Assembly: GCF_030538695.1 (NCBI RefSeq)
Contig: NZ_JAUNTN010000001.1
Location: 124,001 to 188,000 of the forward strand
Length of the DNA stretch: 64,000 bases
Source: Paracoccus sp. (in: a-proteobacteria)
GTDB lineage: Bacteria; Pseudomonadota; Alphaproteobacteria; Rhodobacterales; Rhodobacteraceae
Direction: 5' to 3'
Position numbers and translations under genes: made by a program. Position 1 is the first letter of the stretch. Each line of letters starts with the position of its first letter. Of the stretch, positions 1 through 9,398 are shown piece after piece. A model generated the notes under the pieces. That model searched no databases, was not told where the DNA came from, and worked only from the letters and a program-made list of their open reading frames with translations.

Positions 1-539
1 AGCTTGCGGGCTTCCAGAATGGCCAGATCTTCCTTGTTCACGTCGATGACGAACAGCAGGTCCGGCAGGCCGCCCATATCGCGGATACCACCCAGCGAGG
101 CTTGCAGCTTGGCCTGTTCCCGCTCAAGACCCAGACGCTCTTTCTTGGTCAGCCCCTCGGCGCCCTGTTCCATCGTCTCGTCGATGGCCTTCAGGCGGTT
201 GATCGACTGCGACACGGTTTTCCAGTTGGTCAGCGTGCCACCCAGCCAGCGGTGGTTCATATAGAACTGCGCCGATTTTTCGGCGGCATCGGCCACGGCC
301 TTCGAGGCCTGACGCTTGGTGCCGACGAACAGCACGCGGCCACCCTTGGCCACGGTGTCGCGGATGACCTTCAGCGCCTGATCCAGCATCGGAACGGTCT
401 GCGTCAGGTCCAGAATATGGATACCGTTGCGGTCGCCATAGATATACTGACCCATACGCGGATTCCACCGCTGGGTCTGGTGACCATAGTGAACGCCAGC
501 TTCAAGCAGCTGACGCATGGAGAAATCAGGAAGCGCCAT
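1..539 (-). CDS. rpsB: 30S ribosomal protein S2, 5' part (gene runs off the left edge)
   Basis: Component of the small ribosomal subunit. The first ~179 codons are present (the family is about 250 residues), reading [15 protein letters not shown] and then the hallmark [15 protein letters not shown] at residues 15-29; [13 protein letters not shown] and PDLLFVID follow. Two ATGs compete in frame (545 and 539). The ribosome-binding sequence GGAAAGGA ends only about 1 base before the first but about 7 before the second, and relatives begin MALP, so 539 is chosen. The C-terminus lies outside the window. Nothing odd in composition. Confidence 0.96.
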   Translation of the reverse strand, partial: MALPDFSMRQLLEAGVHYGHQTQRWNPRMGQYIYGDRNGIHILDLTQTVPMLDQALKVIRDTVAKGGRVLFVGTKRQASKAVADAAEKSAQFYMNHRWLGGTLTNWKTVSQSINRLKAIDETMEQGAEGLTKKERLGLEREQAKLQASLGGIRDMGGLPDLLFVIDVNKEDLAILEARK

Positions 540-688
540 GTCCATGTCCTTTCCGGTTTGCGCCTTGGCAAGGGATTCAGGACAGATGCCCCAACCGGTG
601 GACCATAACGGGATGTCTCCCCGCTGCGGCCCGCCCTTACCTGTGAAGTGGTCGCGCCTTACACGTCAAACGCACCGATGACAAGGGC

Positions 689-742
689 CATCTTTGGTCC
701 GATAAATATCCTCGGGGGGTCCGGGGGGCGAAGCGCCCCCGG
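689..742 (-). terminator. Terminator-like element with the GAGGATATTT motif downstream of the MttB-family gene
   Basis: On the minus strand this reads a GC-rich hairpin (arms 721-727 and 736-742, CCGGGGG/CCCCCGG), then CCCCCCGAGGATATTTAT and CGGACCAAAGATG. It directly follows the methyltransferase stop codon at 758. Nearly the same arrangement recurs at 55687-55757 between gdh and bioA, so it looks like a dispersed family element acting as a terminator. The 540-757 gap holds no gene; the remainder is the rpsB leader. Confidence 0.6.
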
Positions 743-757
743 CCTTCGGGCGCGACC

Positions 758-2302
758 TCACATAAAGGCGTCGGGTTCCGCCGCCTTTTTCCGCGCCACA
801 TAATCCGCCAGCGATTCAGCGATCCCGGCATCCAGATCGGGGGCCTGATATTCGCCCAGCATCCGCTGCACCTTGGCCGCGGCCAGCGTGGCGGTGTCGC
901 GCGCGCCTTCTTCTTCCCAGGTCTCGAACGGCTTGTAATCCAGAACGCCGGTGCGCCAGAAGGCGTCCTTGTAATTCGCCTGGGTGTGACCGCAGCCAAG
1001 GTAATGCCCGCCCGGCCCGACCTCGCGGATGGCGTCCATGCCCTGCCCGTTGTCCGACATGTCGATGCCGGCGGCCAGGCGGTGCAGGATGCCCAGCTGA
1101 TCGGCGTCCATGACGAATTTTTCATAAGACGACACCAGCCCGCCTTCCAGCCAGCCGCACGAATGCAGCATAAAGTTCACCCCCGCCAGCAGACCGATAT
1201 TCAGCGTGTTCGCCGTCTCATAGGCGGCCTGCGCGTCGGGCAGCTTGGACCCGCAGAACGACCCGGCGCTGCGATACGGCAGCCCCAGCCGCCGCGCCAA
1301 CTGCCCCGCGCCAAGGGTGATCTGCGCCGCCTCGGGCGTGCCAAAGGTGGGCGCGCCCGAATTCATGTCGATGCTGGTCACGAAAGCGCCAAAGATCACC
1401 GGCGCGCCGGGGCGGACCAACTGCGAATAGGCGACGCCCGCCAGCACCTCGGCCAGAACCTGTGTCAGCGTGCCCGCCACCGTCACCGGGGCCATCGCAC
1501 CGCCGACGATAAAGGGGCTGATGATCGCGGCCTGATTGGCCTTGGCATACACCTCCAGCGCGCCCATCATCACCGAATCGAACGTCAGCGGGCTGTTGAT
1601 GTTGATAAGGCTGGTCATCACCGTGTTCTGATCGACGAAATCCGACCCGAACAGCAGCCTGGACATTTCCACCGAATCCGCCGCCCGTTCAGGCAGCGTG
1701 ACCGACCCCATGAAGGGCTTGTCCGAAAGCGTCATATGCGCGTGCAGCATGTCCAGATGCCGCTTGTTCACCGCCACATCGGTCGGTTCGCAGACGGTGC
1801 CGCCGGAATGGTGCAGCCATTTCGACATCTGCCCCAGCTTCACGAAATTGCGGAAATCGGCGATGGTGGCGTAACGCCGCCCGCCCGCCTGATCGCGCAC
1901 GAAGGGCGGGCCATAGACCGGGGCCAGCACCAGATTGCGCCCGCCGATCTCGACGTTCCGTTCCGGGTTGCGGGCGTGCTGGGTAAAGGCGCGCGGCGCG
2001 GTGGCGCACAACTGCCGCGCCAGACCGCGCGGAATGCGCACCCGTTCGCCCTGCACATCGGCCCCGGCCTGCCGCCAGCGTTCCAGCGCCTCGGGCTGTT
2101 CAGGAAAGTTCACGCCGATTTCCTGCAAGACGGTATCGGCATTGGCCTCGATGATCTCGATCGCCTCGGCGTTCAGGATTTCAAGGTTGGGGATATTGCG
2201 GCTGATAAAGCGCGCGAATTCCGTGCGTGTTGCGGTGCGTTCTGCCCGCCGCGCCGCGCCGCCGCCACCGCGCCGTGACCGGCGTTCACCCTCATCGCTC
2301 AT
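758..2302 (-). CDS. Trimethylamine methyltransferase (MttB) superfamily protein
   Basis: A 514-residue protein of the MttB superfamily. Members without pyrrolysine demethylate quaternary amines such as glycine betaine onto a corrinoid protein. A basic, Arg/Gly-rich N-terminus (about residues 7-27) precedes the TIM-barrel part, with conserved stretches such as HHSGGTVCEPTD and SAGSFCGSKLPDAQ. There is no in-frame amber codon, so this is the non-pyrrolysine type. Start at 2302 is preceded by AGGGAGA. No corrinoid protein or corrinoid reactivase gene lies beside it, so substrate and acceptor are unknown. It is divergent from the aldolase gene across 156 bp. Confidence 0.85.
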   Translation of the reverse strand: MSDEGERRSRRGGGGAARRAERTATRTEFARFISRNIPNLEILNAEAIEIIEANADTVLQEIGVNFPEQPEALERWRQAGADVQGERVRIPRGLARQLCATAPRAFTQHARNPERNVEIGGRNLVLAPVYGPPFVRDQAGGRRYATIADFRNFVKLGQMSKWLHHSGGTVCEPTDVAVNKRHLDMLHAHMTLSDKPFMGSVTLPERAADSVEMSRLLFGSDFVDQNTVMTSLININSPLTFDSVMMGALEVYAKANQAAIISPFIVGGAMAPVTVAGTLTQVLAEVLAGVAYSQLVRPGAPVIFGAFVTSIDMNSGAPTFGTPEAAQITLGAGQLARRLGLPYRSAGSFCGSKLPDAQAAYETANTLNIGLLAGVNFMLHSCGWLEGGLVSSYEKFVMDADQLGILHRLAAGIDMSDNGQGMDAIREVGPGGHYLGCGHTQANYKDAFWRTGVLDYKPFETWEEEGARDTATLAAAKVQRMLGEYQAPDLDAGIAESLADYVARKKAAEPDAFM

Positions 2303-2458
2303 CTGCGGTCTCCCTGTCTGCTGCCTGATCCATAGGCCGCGCGCCCTGCCCCAACCCGCGCGTTTGCGTCAAAACACCGCCACAAAACGACATCGCGCAC
2401 CCTTGCACCTTTCGCCGCCTGCGTTACCCTGCCCGCGACGCAAGGAAAAGGTGGCATC

Positions 2459-3100
2459 ATGACCCCACAAGAACAGTCGCGGAAATCCCGCGCCCTGTGC
2501 CAGATCGCGCCGGTGATCCCGGTGATCGTCATCCGCGACGCCGCCCGCGCCGAAGGTCTGGCCCGTGCGCTGGTCGCAGGCGGCACCCCCGTGCTCGAAG
2601 TGACGCTGAGATCTGATGCCGCGCTGGATGCGATCCGCGCCATGGCGGCGGTTCAGGGCGGCTATGTCGGCGCGGGCACCGTGCTGACGCCCGATGATGC
2701 AAAACGGGCGAAAGACGCAGGGGCCAGCTTTGCCGTATCGCCCGGCCTGACCGACCGGCTGATCGACGCCTGCACCGACATCGGCCTGCCGCTGCTGCCC
2801 GGCACCGCCACCGCGTCCGAGGTGATGCGCGCGATGGAGGCCGGTTACGACATGCTGAAATTCTTTCCCGCCGAAGCCATCGGCGGCGCGCCGGCGCTGA
2901 AATCCCTGGGCGGGCCGCTGCCACAGGTCAGCTTTTGCCCGACGGGCGGTATCTCGCCCAAAAATGCGGGCGATTATCTGGCGCTGCCCAATGTCATCTG
3001 CTGCGGCGGAAGCTGGCTGGCAAGCGATGCCGACATCGGCGCCGGGAACTGGGACCAGATCGAACAACGCGCCCGCGACGCCGCCGCGCTGAGAGGCTAA
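2459..3100 (+). CDS. eda: 2-dehydro-3-deoxy-phosphogluconate (KDPG/KHG) aldolase
   Basis: Class I aldolase that splits KDPG into pyruvate and glyceraldehyde 3-phosphate, the last step of the Entner-Doudoroff pathway; family members also cleave 2-keto-4-hydroxyglutarate. Length 213 matches the family. Visible residues are the catalytic Glu47 in LEVTLR, the phosphate-binding GAGTVL at 71-76, and Schiff-base Lys134 in MLKFFPAE, followed by PTGGIS. Start has AAGGAAAAGGTGG upstream. The MFS gene starts one base after its stop, so the two are co-transcribed. No edd or other sugar-acid gene is nearby. Confidence 0.9.
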   Translation: MTPQEQSRKSRALCQIAPVIPVIVIRDAARAEGLARALVAGGTPVLEVTLRSDAALDAIRAMAAVQGGYVGAGTVLTPDDAKRAKDAGASFAVSPGLTDRLIDACTDIGLPLLPGTATASEVMRAMEAGYDMLKFFPAEAIGGAPALKSLGGPLPQVSFCPTGGISPKNAGDYLALPNVICCGGSWLASDADIGAGNWDQIEQRARDAAALRG

Positions 3101-3101
3101 G

Positions 3102-4292
3102 ATGGATCGCGCCCGCCGGAATGTCGCGGTGCTGGTCGCCGCGCAGGCGATCCTTGGCGCGCAGATGTCGATGATCTTTATCGTCGGCGGGCTGGCGGGG
3201 CAGATGCTGACGCCGAACCCCTGCATTTCCACCCTGCCGCTGTCGATGATTATTCTGGGGTCGGCCCTATCGGCGCGGCCCTTGGCGGGGTTCATGCAGC
3301 GATACGGGCGGCGCGCGGGATTCAGCCTTGCGGTTCTGGCCGGAGCCATCGGCGCGGGCATATCCGCCGCCGGGCTGTGGCTGGGATCGTTCTGGCTGTT
3401 CATGGCCGGATCGCTGTTTACCGGCATCTATATGGCGGCGCAGGGGTTTTACCGCTTTGCCGCGACCGATACCGCCTCGCCCGAATTCGCGCCCAAGGCG
3501 ATTTCATGGGTGATGGCGGGCGGTCTGGCCGCCGCGATCACCGGCCCGGCGCTGGTGCGGATGACCAATGACATTACCGCCGTGCCGTTTCTGGCCACCT
3601 ATGGCGCGATTATCGCGCTGAACCTGTTTGGGCCGCTGCTGTTTTCCTTTCTCGACATTCCGCGCCCGCCCGCCCGCACCGCCGCCACGCCACCGGGCCG
3701 CCCGCTGGGGCAGATCCTGCGCGACCCCACCATCATCGTGGCGATGATCTGCGGCATGGTCGCCTATGCGCTGATGAATCTGGTGATGACATCGGCCCCG
3801 CTGGCGGTCGTGGGCTGCGGCTTTGCGCCCAATGACGCGGCCAGCATCGTCAGCCTGCATGTGCTGGCGATGTTCGCGCCCAGCTTTTTCACCGGCCATC
3901 TGATCGCCCGCTTTGGCGCGCCGGTGGTGGTGGGGGCCGGGCTGATGATTCTGGCCGGGTCGGGTGCCATCGCCCTGTCGGGGGTCGAGATGTCGCATTT
4001 CTATGGGGCGATGCTGCTGCTGGGGCTGGGGTGGAACTTTGGCTATATCGGCGCCACCGCCATGCTGACCGCCGCCCACAAGCCCGAGGAACGGGGGCGG
4101 GTGCAGGGCATCAACGATTTCTTCGTCTTTGGCGGGGTATTTCTGGCCTCGCTGTCGTCGGGCGGGCTGATGAACTGCCTTGGCGGCGACGCCCAGACGG
4201 GGTGGAGCGCGGTAAACCTTGCCATGCTGCCGTTTCTGGTGCTGGCGGGCGGGGCGCTGATCTGGCTGGTGCTGCGCCCCAAAGACGCCTGA
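3102..4292 (+). CDS. Major facilitator superfamily transporter
   Basis: A 396-residue inner-membrane protein with about 12 hydrophobic segments and the usual mid-protein break (around residues 185-205, rich in Pro/Arg). A degenerate MFS motif A is seen after segment 2 as GFMQRYGRRAG. It sits one base after eda, so a sugar acid or other organic acid is a reasonable but unproven substrate. It ends at a strong bidirectional terminator shared with the RND genes on the other strand. Confidence 0.8.
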   Translation: MDRARRNVAVLVAAQAILGAQMSMIFIVGGLAGQMLTPNPCISTLPLSMIILGSALSARPLAGFMQRYGRRAGFSLAVLAGAIGAGISAAGLWLGSFWLFMAGSLFTGIYMAAQGFYRFAATDTASPEFAPKAISWVMAGGLAAAITGPALVRMTNDITAVPFLATYGAIIALNLFGPLLFSFLDIPRPPARTAATPPGRPLGQILRDPTIIVAMICGMVAYALMNLVMTSAPLAVVGCGFAPNDAASIVSLHVLAMFAPSFFTGHLIARFGAPVVVGAGLMILAGSGAIALSGVEMSHFYGAMLLLGLGWNFGYIGATAMLTAAHKPEERGRVQGINDFFVFGGVFLASLSSGGLMNCLGGDAQTGWSAVNLAMLPFLVLAGGALIWLVLRPKDA

Positions 4293-4329
4293 GCGCCCCG
4301 CCACCGGGCCGGGCCGGGCCAGACATAAC

Positions 4330-4363
4330 AACGCCGGGGCAATCACCGCGCCCCGGCGTTTTT
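4330..4363. terminator. Bidirectional intrinsic terminator between the MFS gene and the RND operon
   Basis: An 11-bp perfect stem (4330-4340 with 4350-4360, ACGCCGGGGC core) around a 9-base loop. It is followed by a run of five T on the plus strand (4359-4363), and the arms lie between two convergent genes. Confidence 0.85.
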
Positions 4364-4384
4364 ATGCTGGCAACAGGCCGGGCC

Positions 4385-7300
4385 TTACTGTGCCGGCTGC
4401 TGGTCCACCCGCACGCGGGCCTGTTCGTCGGGTTCCTCGGGCGCGGGCCTGGCCTCTTTGGGGGCGATCAGCGTGTAAACCGTCGGCACCACGAACAGCG
4501 TGAACAGCGTCCCCACGGAAATGCCGGAAAAGATCACCAGACCCATGGCAAAGCGCGCCGCCGCACCCGCGCCATCGGCGGTCATCAATGGCACCACCCC
4601 CACCGCCGTGGCGATGGTGGTCATCAGGATCGGGCGCAGACGCAGGCGGGCCGCCTCGATCATGCCTTCCTCGCGCGACAGGCCACGTGTTTCCCGCTGC
4701 TGATTGGCGAATTCCACCAACAGGATACCATGTTTCGAGATGATGCCGATCAGCGCCAGCATGGCGATCTGGGTATAGATGTTCAGCGTTCCCAGCCCCA
4801 GATTCAGCGGCACGATCACGCCAAAGATCGCCAGCGGCACCGAGGTCAGGATGATGAACGGATCGCGCCAGCTTTCGAACTGCGCCGCCAGCACCAGATA
4901 GATCACCACCAGCGCCAGCCCAAAGGCCGCCAGAATGCCCGCGCCTTCGGTCTTTTCCGTGCGCGACTGGCCGGAATAGTCGATAAAGAAGCCGTCGGGC
5001 AGAATTTCGGCGGCAATCGCCTCGATCTCGGCCAGACCGTCGCCGGTGGTCACGCCCGGCAGCGGCAGGGCGGAAATGGTGGCGGCGTTCAACTGGTTGA
5101 ACTGTTCGATGCTGGCGGGCGCGGCGCGGGTGTTGATGTCGATCACCGCCGACAGCGGCACCATTTCCCCGGTCAGCGACCGGATGCGGAACTCGCCCAG
5201 ACGTTCGGGGTTTTCCCGGTATTCCCGCGGCACCTGCATGATGACGTCATAGCTGTTGCTGTCGCGGTCGAACTGGCCGATGGCCCCGCCCCCCACCAAC
5301 AGCGACAGCGTGGCGCCGATCTGGCTGGCCGGAATGTTCAGCGCCGCCGCCCGGTCGCGGTCGATGGTGACGACAACCTGCGTGGTGTCGAAACTCATCG
5401 AGTTCTGCACGATGATGAACCGCCCCGAGGCCTGTGCGCGATCCTTGATTTCCTCGGCCAATTCATAGACCTGCGCGGCATCCGAGGTGGACTGGATCAC
5501 CATGGTGATCGGCAGCCCGCCCCCCGTGCCCGGCAGCGAGGGCGGCGCAAAGACAAAGGCCTGCACCCCGGCCAGCGGCTCGATCCGCGCTTGCAGATCC
5601 TGCTGCACCTCGGCCTGACTGCGATCGCGTGCGCCCCAGTCCTTCAGCGCCCACAGGGCAAAGCCCGAATTGGTGCCGCCGCCAAAGCCGACCACGGAAA
5701 AGCTGGCCTCGACCTCGGGCAGGCCGGCGGTCAGATCGTTGATCTGATCGACATAGCGCGAGGTATAATCCGTCGTCGCATAGGACGGCCCCGCGACCAT
5801 GGCCAACAGCGCGCCCGCGTCTTCCTCGGGGGCCAGTTCGGTCGAGGTCTTGGTGAACAGATAAGCGGTCACACCCATCAGCACGACCATAATCATGATC
5901 GTCACTGGCCGGTAATCGAACGAGCTTGCCACCCGGCGCGCATACCAGCCCTCGACCTTCAGGAAATTGCGGTCGATCCATTGCTGAAACCGCGAATGCC
6001 CGCCCGCCTTCAGGATACGCGCCGACATCATCGGCGAAATGGTCAGCGCGACAATGCTGGACAGGAACACCGCCCCGGCCAGGGCCAGGGCAAATTCCTG
6101 AAACAGCGCCCCGGTCAGGCCGCCGGTAAAGAACAGCGGCATGAACACCGCCATCAGCGCCAGCGTGGTGGCAACGATGGCCGTGAACAGTTCCTTCATC
6201 GAGAAAAAGCTGGCCTGCATCGGCGTCATGCCGTCATCAATATGCCGCTGGACGTTTTCCACCACCACGATGGCATCGTCCACCACAATCCCGATGGCCA
6301 GCACCAGCGCCAGCAGCGTCAGCAGGTTGATGGAATAGCCCGCCACGAACAGCAAAAACAGCGCCCCCACCAGCGACAGCGGGATGGCGGCCACTGGCAT
6401 GGCCACCGACCGGATCGACCCCATGAACAGCAAGATCACCACCGAGACGATGGCGGTCGCCTCGGCGATGGTGCGCAGCACCTCGCGGATCGAGGCGGAA
6501 ATGGCGTCGGTGGCATCATACATCAGCGTCATCGTCATGCCCTGCGGCAGCGATGCCTGAATCACTGGCAATTGCGCGCGGACATTGGCGGTGGTGTCCA
6601 GCGGGTTGGCCCCCGGCGTGGGAAAGATGCCGATAAAGGTGCCGGGTTCGCCGTTGAATTCGACCACGGTATCGGTGCTTTCGGCCGCCAGTTCGACGCG
6701 GGCCACATCGCGCAGCCGCACCACGCTGTCACCGCTGCCCGACAGCGGCATCGCCCCGAACGCCTCGGGCGTTTGCAGCGTCGATTCCATGGTGATGGGA
6801 TAGCTGACCAGCTCGCCCTCGGTCTTGCCGGGCGCGGCCAGAAAGTTGGAGCTGTTGATCGCCTGCATCACCTCGGATGCGGTCAGGCCACGGCTGGCCA
6901 GCAGCACCGGGTCGATCCAGACCCGCATGGCATAGTTGGCGCCGCCCAGAATTTGCACCTCGGCCACGCCCTCGATGGTGGACATGCGGGGGCGGATCAC
7001 CCGTTCGATATACTCCGTCAATTGCTCGGGCGTCATATGCGGGTTTTGCAGCGCCAGATACATGGTGGCGAACTGCATGCCCGTGCCCTTGACGATCGAG
7101 GGGTCTTCGGCATCCGATGGCAGTTCGCTGCGCACCTCTTGCACCTTGGACATGACCTCGGTCAGCGCCACGTCGGGATCGGCCCCCAGCCGCATGTTCA
7201 CCGACACCACCGAGGCCGAAGGCTGCGACTGCGTGCTGACGTAATCCACCCCTTCGGCGGTCGAAACCGCCGCCGCAATGGGCGAGGTGACAAAGCCCTG

Positions 7301-7477
7301 TATCAGATCCGCCGAAGCGCCGGGGTAAACCGTGGTGACGGTGACAACGGTTTCGTCAACCTCGGGGTATTCGCGGATTTGCAGGTTCGACGCACCCATC
7401 GCACCCAGCAACAGCATGAACAGCGCCACCACGGTCGCCAGAACGGGCCGCTTGATAAAGATGTCCGACATGCTCAT
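4385..7477 (-). CDS. RND-family efflux transporter, inner-membrane permease (HAE1/AcrB type)
   Basis: Proton-driven tripartite efflux pump permease, 1030 residues, the normal length for AcrB/MexB relatives. It starts MSDIFIKRPVLATVVALFML, the usual first membrane helix. The paired acidic residues of helix 4 needed for proton relay are Asp400-Asp401 in IGIVVDDAIVVVEN. Two large periplasmic loops and a duplicated membrane half follow. The start overlaps the stop of the adaptor gene by 4 bases. No TolC-like outer-membrane gene is present here. Drug substrates cannot be read from the sequence. Confidence 0.95.
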   Translation of the reverse strand: MSMSDIFIKRPVLATVVALFMLLLGAMGASNLQIREYPEVDETVVTVTTVYPGASADLIQGFVTSPIAAAVSTAEGVDYVSTQSQPSASVVSVNMRLGADPDVALTEVMSKVQEVRSELPSDAEDPSIVKGTGMQFATMYLALQNPHMTPEQLTEYIERVIRPRMSTIEGVAEVQILGGANYAMRVWIDPVLLASRGLTASEVMQAINSSNFLAAPGKTEGELVSYPITMESTLQTPEAFGAMPLSGSGDSVVRLRDVARVELAAESTDTVVEFNGEPGTFIGIFPTPGANPLDTTANVRAQLPVIQASLPQGMTMTLMYDATDAISASIREVLRTIAEATAIVSVVILLFMGSIRSVAMPVAAIPLSLVGALFLLFVAGYSINLLTLLALVLAIGIVVDDAIVVVENVQRHIDDGMTPMQASFFSMKELFTAIVATTLALMAVFMPLFFTGGLTGALFQEFALALAGAVFLSSIVALTISPMMSARILKAGGHSRFQQWIDRNFLKVEGWYARRVASSFDYRPVTIMIMVVLMGVTAYLFTKTSTELAPEEDAGALLAMVAGPSYATTDYTSRYVDQINDLTAGLPEVEASFSVVGFGGGTNSGFALWALKDWGARDRSQAEVQQDLQARIEPLAGVQAFVFAPPSLPGTGGGLPITMVIQSTSDAAQVYELAEEIKDRAQASGRFIIVQNSMSFDTTQVVVTIDRDRAAALNIPASQIGATLSLLVGGGAIGQFDRDSNSYDVIMQVPREYRENPERLGEFRIRSLTGEMVPLSAVIDINTRAAPASIEQFNQLNAATISALPLPGVTTGDGLAEIEAIAAEILPDGFFIDYSGQSRTEKTEGAGILAAFGLALVVIYLVLAAQFESWRDPFIILTSVPLAIFGVIVPLNLGLGTLNIYTQIAMLALIGIISKHGILLVEFANQQRETRGLSREEGMIEAARLRLRPILMTTIATAVGVVPLMTADGAGAAARFAMGLVIFSGISVGTLFTLFVVPTVYTLIAPKEARPAPEEPDEQARVRVDQQPAQ

Positions 7478-8667
7478 GGCGCGGCATCCCCGGCGGGCTG
7501 ATCCGATGCCGGTTCCGCGGGCGCGGCGGCGGTTTGGGCCGAGGGGGCTGGCGGGGTCTGGCCCTGCCCGTCGGGGGTGACGGTGTTATCCACCCTGACC
7601 CCGGCCCCGTTCGACAGCCGGTTCTGGCCCGATGTCACCACCTGCTGGCCCGCCGTAACGGCGCCGCCCCGAACTTCGATCATGCCCCCCGACCGGCGGC
7701 CCGGCTGCACAAAGACCTGCGCCACCTCTTGCGTGGCACCGCCTTCGGGCGGGTCTTCACGGTCGCGCAGCACATAGACGTAATCGCCATACAGGCTGGA
7801 CATGACCGCCGTCTGCGGCAGCGCGATCACGCCGTCTTCGGCGGGCAGCACCACCGACACGCGCACGAACTGCCCCGGCGTCAGCGCGCCATCGGCCCCG
7901 TCGATCTGCGCGCGGATCGACACCATCCGGCTGGCGGAATCGATGCGCGGGTCGATGCCGGTGATTTCCCCGGCCAGGGGCTGCGCGTCTTCGGCGATGC
8001 GCGCCTCGATCCGCTGGCCCATGCGCAGATTGGGCAATTCCTGTTCGGGCAGGCTGAAATCGACATGCACATTGTCGATGTCCTGCAAGGTCGCCACCAC
8101 CGTGCCGGGGCTGATATAAGCGCCCGGATCGACCTGCGGCAGACCGATGATGCCATCGAAAGGCGCGACCAGACGGCGCTGCTGCACCACGGCTTCGGCC
8201 CGCGCGACCTGCGCTTCGGCGGCGCGGGCATTCGCCTGAGAGGTTTCCAGATTCGCATCCGCCGCCACGCCGCGCTGTTGCAATTGCCGCGACCGGCGCA
8301 GCGTGGTCTGCGCCAGATCCAGCTGGCTGCGGCTGGCGGCCAGATCGGCGGTCTGCATCACGTCATCCAGTTGCAGCAACAGCTGATCCTGTTCCACCCG
8401 GTCATTCGCGGCAAAGGCGATCTGTGTCACGATACCTGCGGTTTCTACCGTCAGATCAATGCCTTGCGACGCCTTGACGGTGCCGGTCGCCTCGATCCCC
8501 GGACGCCATGTCACGGGTTCGACGGTCACGGTCGTCACCGGCATCACCTGTTCGGGCAGGTTGGCGAAAATATCGGTAATCATCTGGTCGCGGAACATGT
8601 TGAACCAGATCAGGCCACCCCCGACCAGGGCCAGCATGACAGCGGCAATGATGAATCGCAGGATCAT
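7474..8667 (-). CDS. RND efflux periplasmic adaptor (membrane fusion protein)
   Basis: Bridges the permease to an outer-membrane channel. It has 397 residues with an N-terminal membrane anchor (FIIAAVMLALVGGGLIWF), a lipoyl/biotinyl-like half (GIDLTVETAGIVTQI) and an alpha-helical hairpin rich in Gln/Ala (about 110-160). A second lipoyl half (RLVAPFDGIIGLP) and a beta-barrel follow. The tail is Pro/Ala-rich. First gene of the two-gene pump operon, divergent from tetR, with the dyad operator in the 111-bp spacer. Confidence 0.93.
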   Translation of the reverse strand: MILRFIIAAVMLALVGGGLIWFNMFRDQMITDIFANLPEQVMPVTTVTVEPVTWRPGIEATGTVKASQGIDLTVETAGIVTQIAFAANDRVEQDQLLLQLDDVMQTADLAASRSQLDLAQTTLRRSRQLQQRGVAADANLETSQANARAAEAQVARAEAVVQQRRLVAPFDGIIGLPQVDPGAYISPGTVVATLQDIDNVHVDFSLPEQELPNLRMGQRIEARIAEDAQPLAGEITGIDPRIDSASRMVSIRAQIDGADGALTPGQFVRVSVVLPAEDGVIALPQTAVMSSLYGDYVYVLRDREDPPEGGATQEVAQVFVQPGRRSGGMIEVRGGAVTAGQQVVTSGQNRLSNGAGVRVDNTVTPDGQGQTPPAPSAQTAAAPAEPASDQPAGDAAP

Positions 8668-8742
8668 CGGATGTCTCTCTCGTTGCGGCGCAGGCTGAAG
8701 AGTAGCTGTATCGCGCGGATTGTGCTATCGCCGGAATAACTT

Positions 8743-8758
8743 TACCGTCCAGACGGTA
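8743..8758. promoter_or_regulatory. Dyad operator TACCGTC-CA-GACGGTA for the TetR regulator
   Basis: A perfect 7+7 inverted repeat with a 2-base centre lies 20 bases before the tetR start and 75 bases before the pump operon start. This is the expected position for a TetR-type repressor controlling itself and the divergent RND genes. Binding is inferred from symmetry and position. Confidence 0.75.
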
Positions 8759-8778
8759 TTGTCAATGCCGAGGACAAG

Positions 8779-9306
8779 ATGGCCCGCGATCCCCGCCAGA
8801 CCCGCCTGCGCATCCTGACCGCCGCCGAAACGCTGACCCGAACGCAGGGGGCAAGGGCCGTCTCGCTAGAGGCGGTGGCCGAACAGGCGGGTATATCCAA
8901 GGGCGGGCTACTGTATCACTTTCCCAGCAAAGAGGCGCTGATGCAGGGGCTGGTGCAGCATTATCTGGATCAGGCCGTGGCCCGTCTGGATGCCGCAGAT
9001 GCGGATCGACCCAATGGCATCCTATTGCAATTGCTGAATAATTTCGAACAAGACTGGCAGGAATCGCAATCGGCCAGCGGTCTGCTGGCGGCGGTGACGG
9101 AACATCCCGGCATTCTGGCCCCCGTGGCCGAATTCAACGATCAGGCGCTGCGCCGGCTGCGCGCCGGATCAACCGATCCGCTGCTGGCCGAGCTGATCTT
9201 TCACAGCCTGAACGGGCTGTGGTCGGCGCGGATGCTGGGGATTCATTCCCCCGATGACAAGCATGTGATGGCGCTGATCGCGACGCTGCGTCAAAGGCTG
9301 GTCTAG
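8779..9306 (+). CDS. TetR/AcrR-family repressor of the adjacent RND pump
   Basis: A 175-residue regulator. The N-terminal helix-turn-helix spans about residues 10-60 (SLEAVAEQAGISKGGLLYHF, then PSKEALMQGL). The rest is the ligand-binding helical domain, short for the family. Divergent from the pump genes with a perfect dyad between them, so it probably represses both itself and the pump until a substrate binds. GAGGACAAG precedes the start. Confidence 0.9.
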   Translation: MARDPRQTRLRILTAAETLTRTQGARAVSLEAVAEQAGISKGGLLYHFPSKEALMQGLVQHYLDQAVARLDAADADRPNGILLQLLNNFEQDWQESQSASGLLAAVTEHPGILAPVAEFNDQALRRLRAGSTDPLLAELIFHSLNGLWSARMLGIHSPDDKHVMALIATLRQRLV

Positions 9307-9398
9307 GCTTTCGCCCCGCTCATTGCACGGCGGCGCGGCGGCGTGGGTGATCGGCCCGCGATAGCCCGCTGCGATGGGGCCGCACGGCCTGCCCGGCC

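Noticed and set aside
986..2278. A 430-codon plus-strand frame opposite the MttB-family gene
   Set aside because: Arg/His/Gly-rich antisense shadow of a well-supported gene.
4031..7501. An 1156-codon open frame on the plus strand opposite the RND permease
   Set aside because: Composition is His/Gln/Arg-rich, typical of antisense to a GC-rich gene; the minus-strand protein is an unmistakable RND permease.
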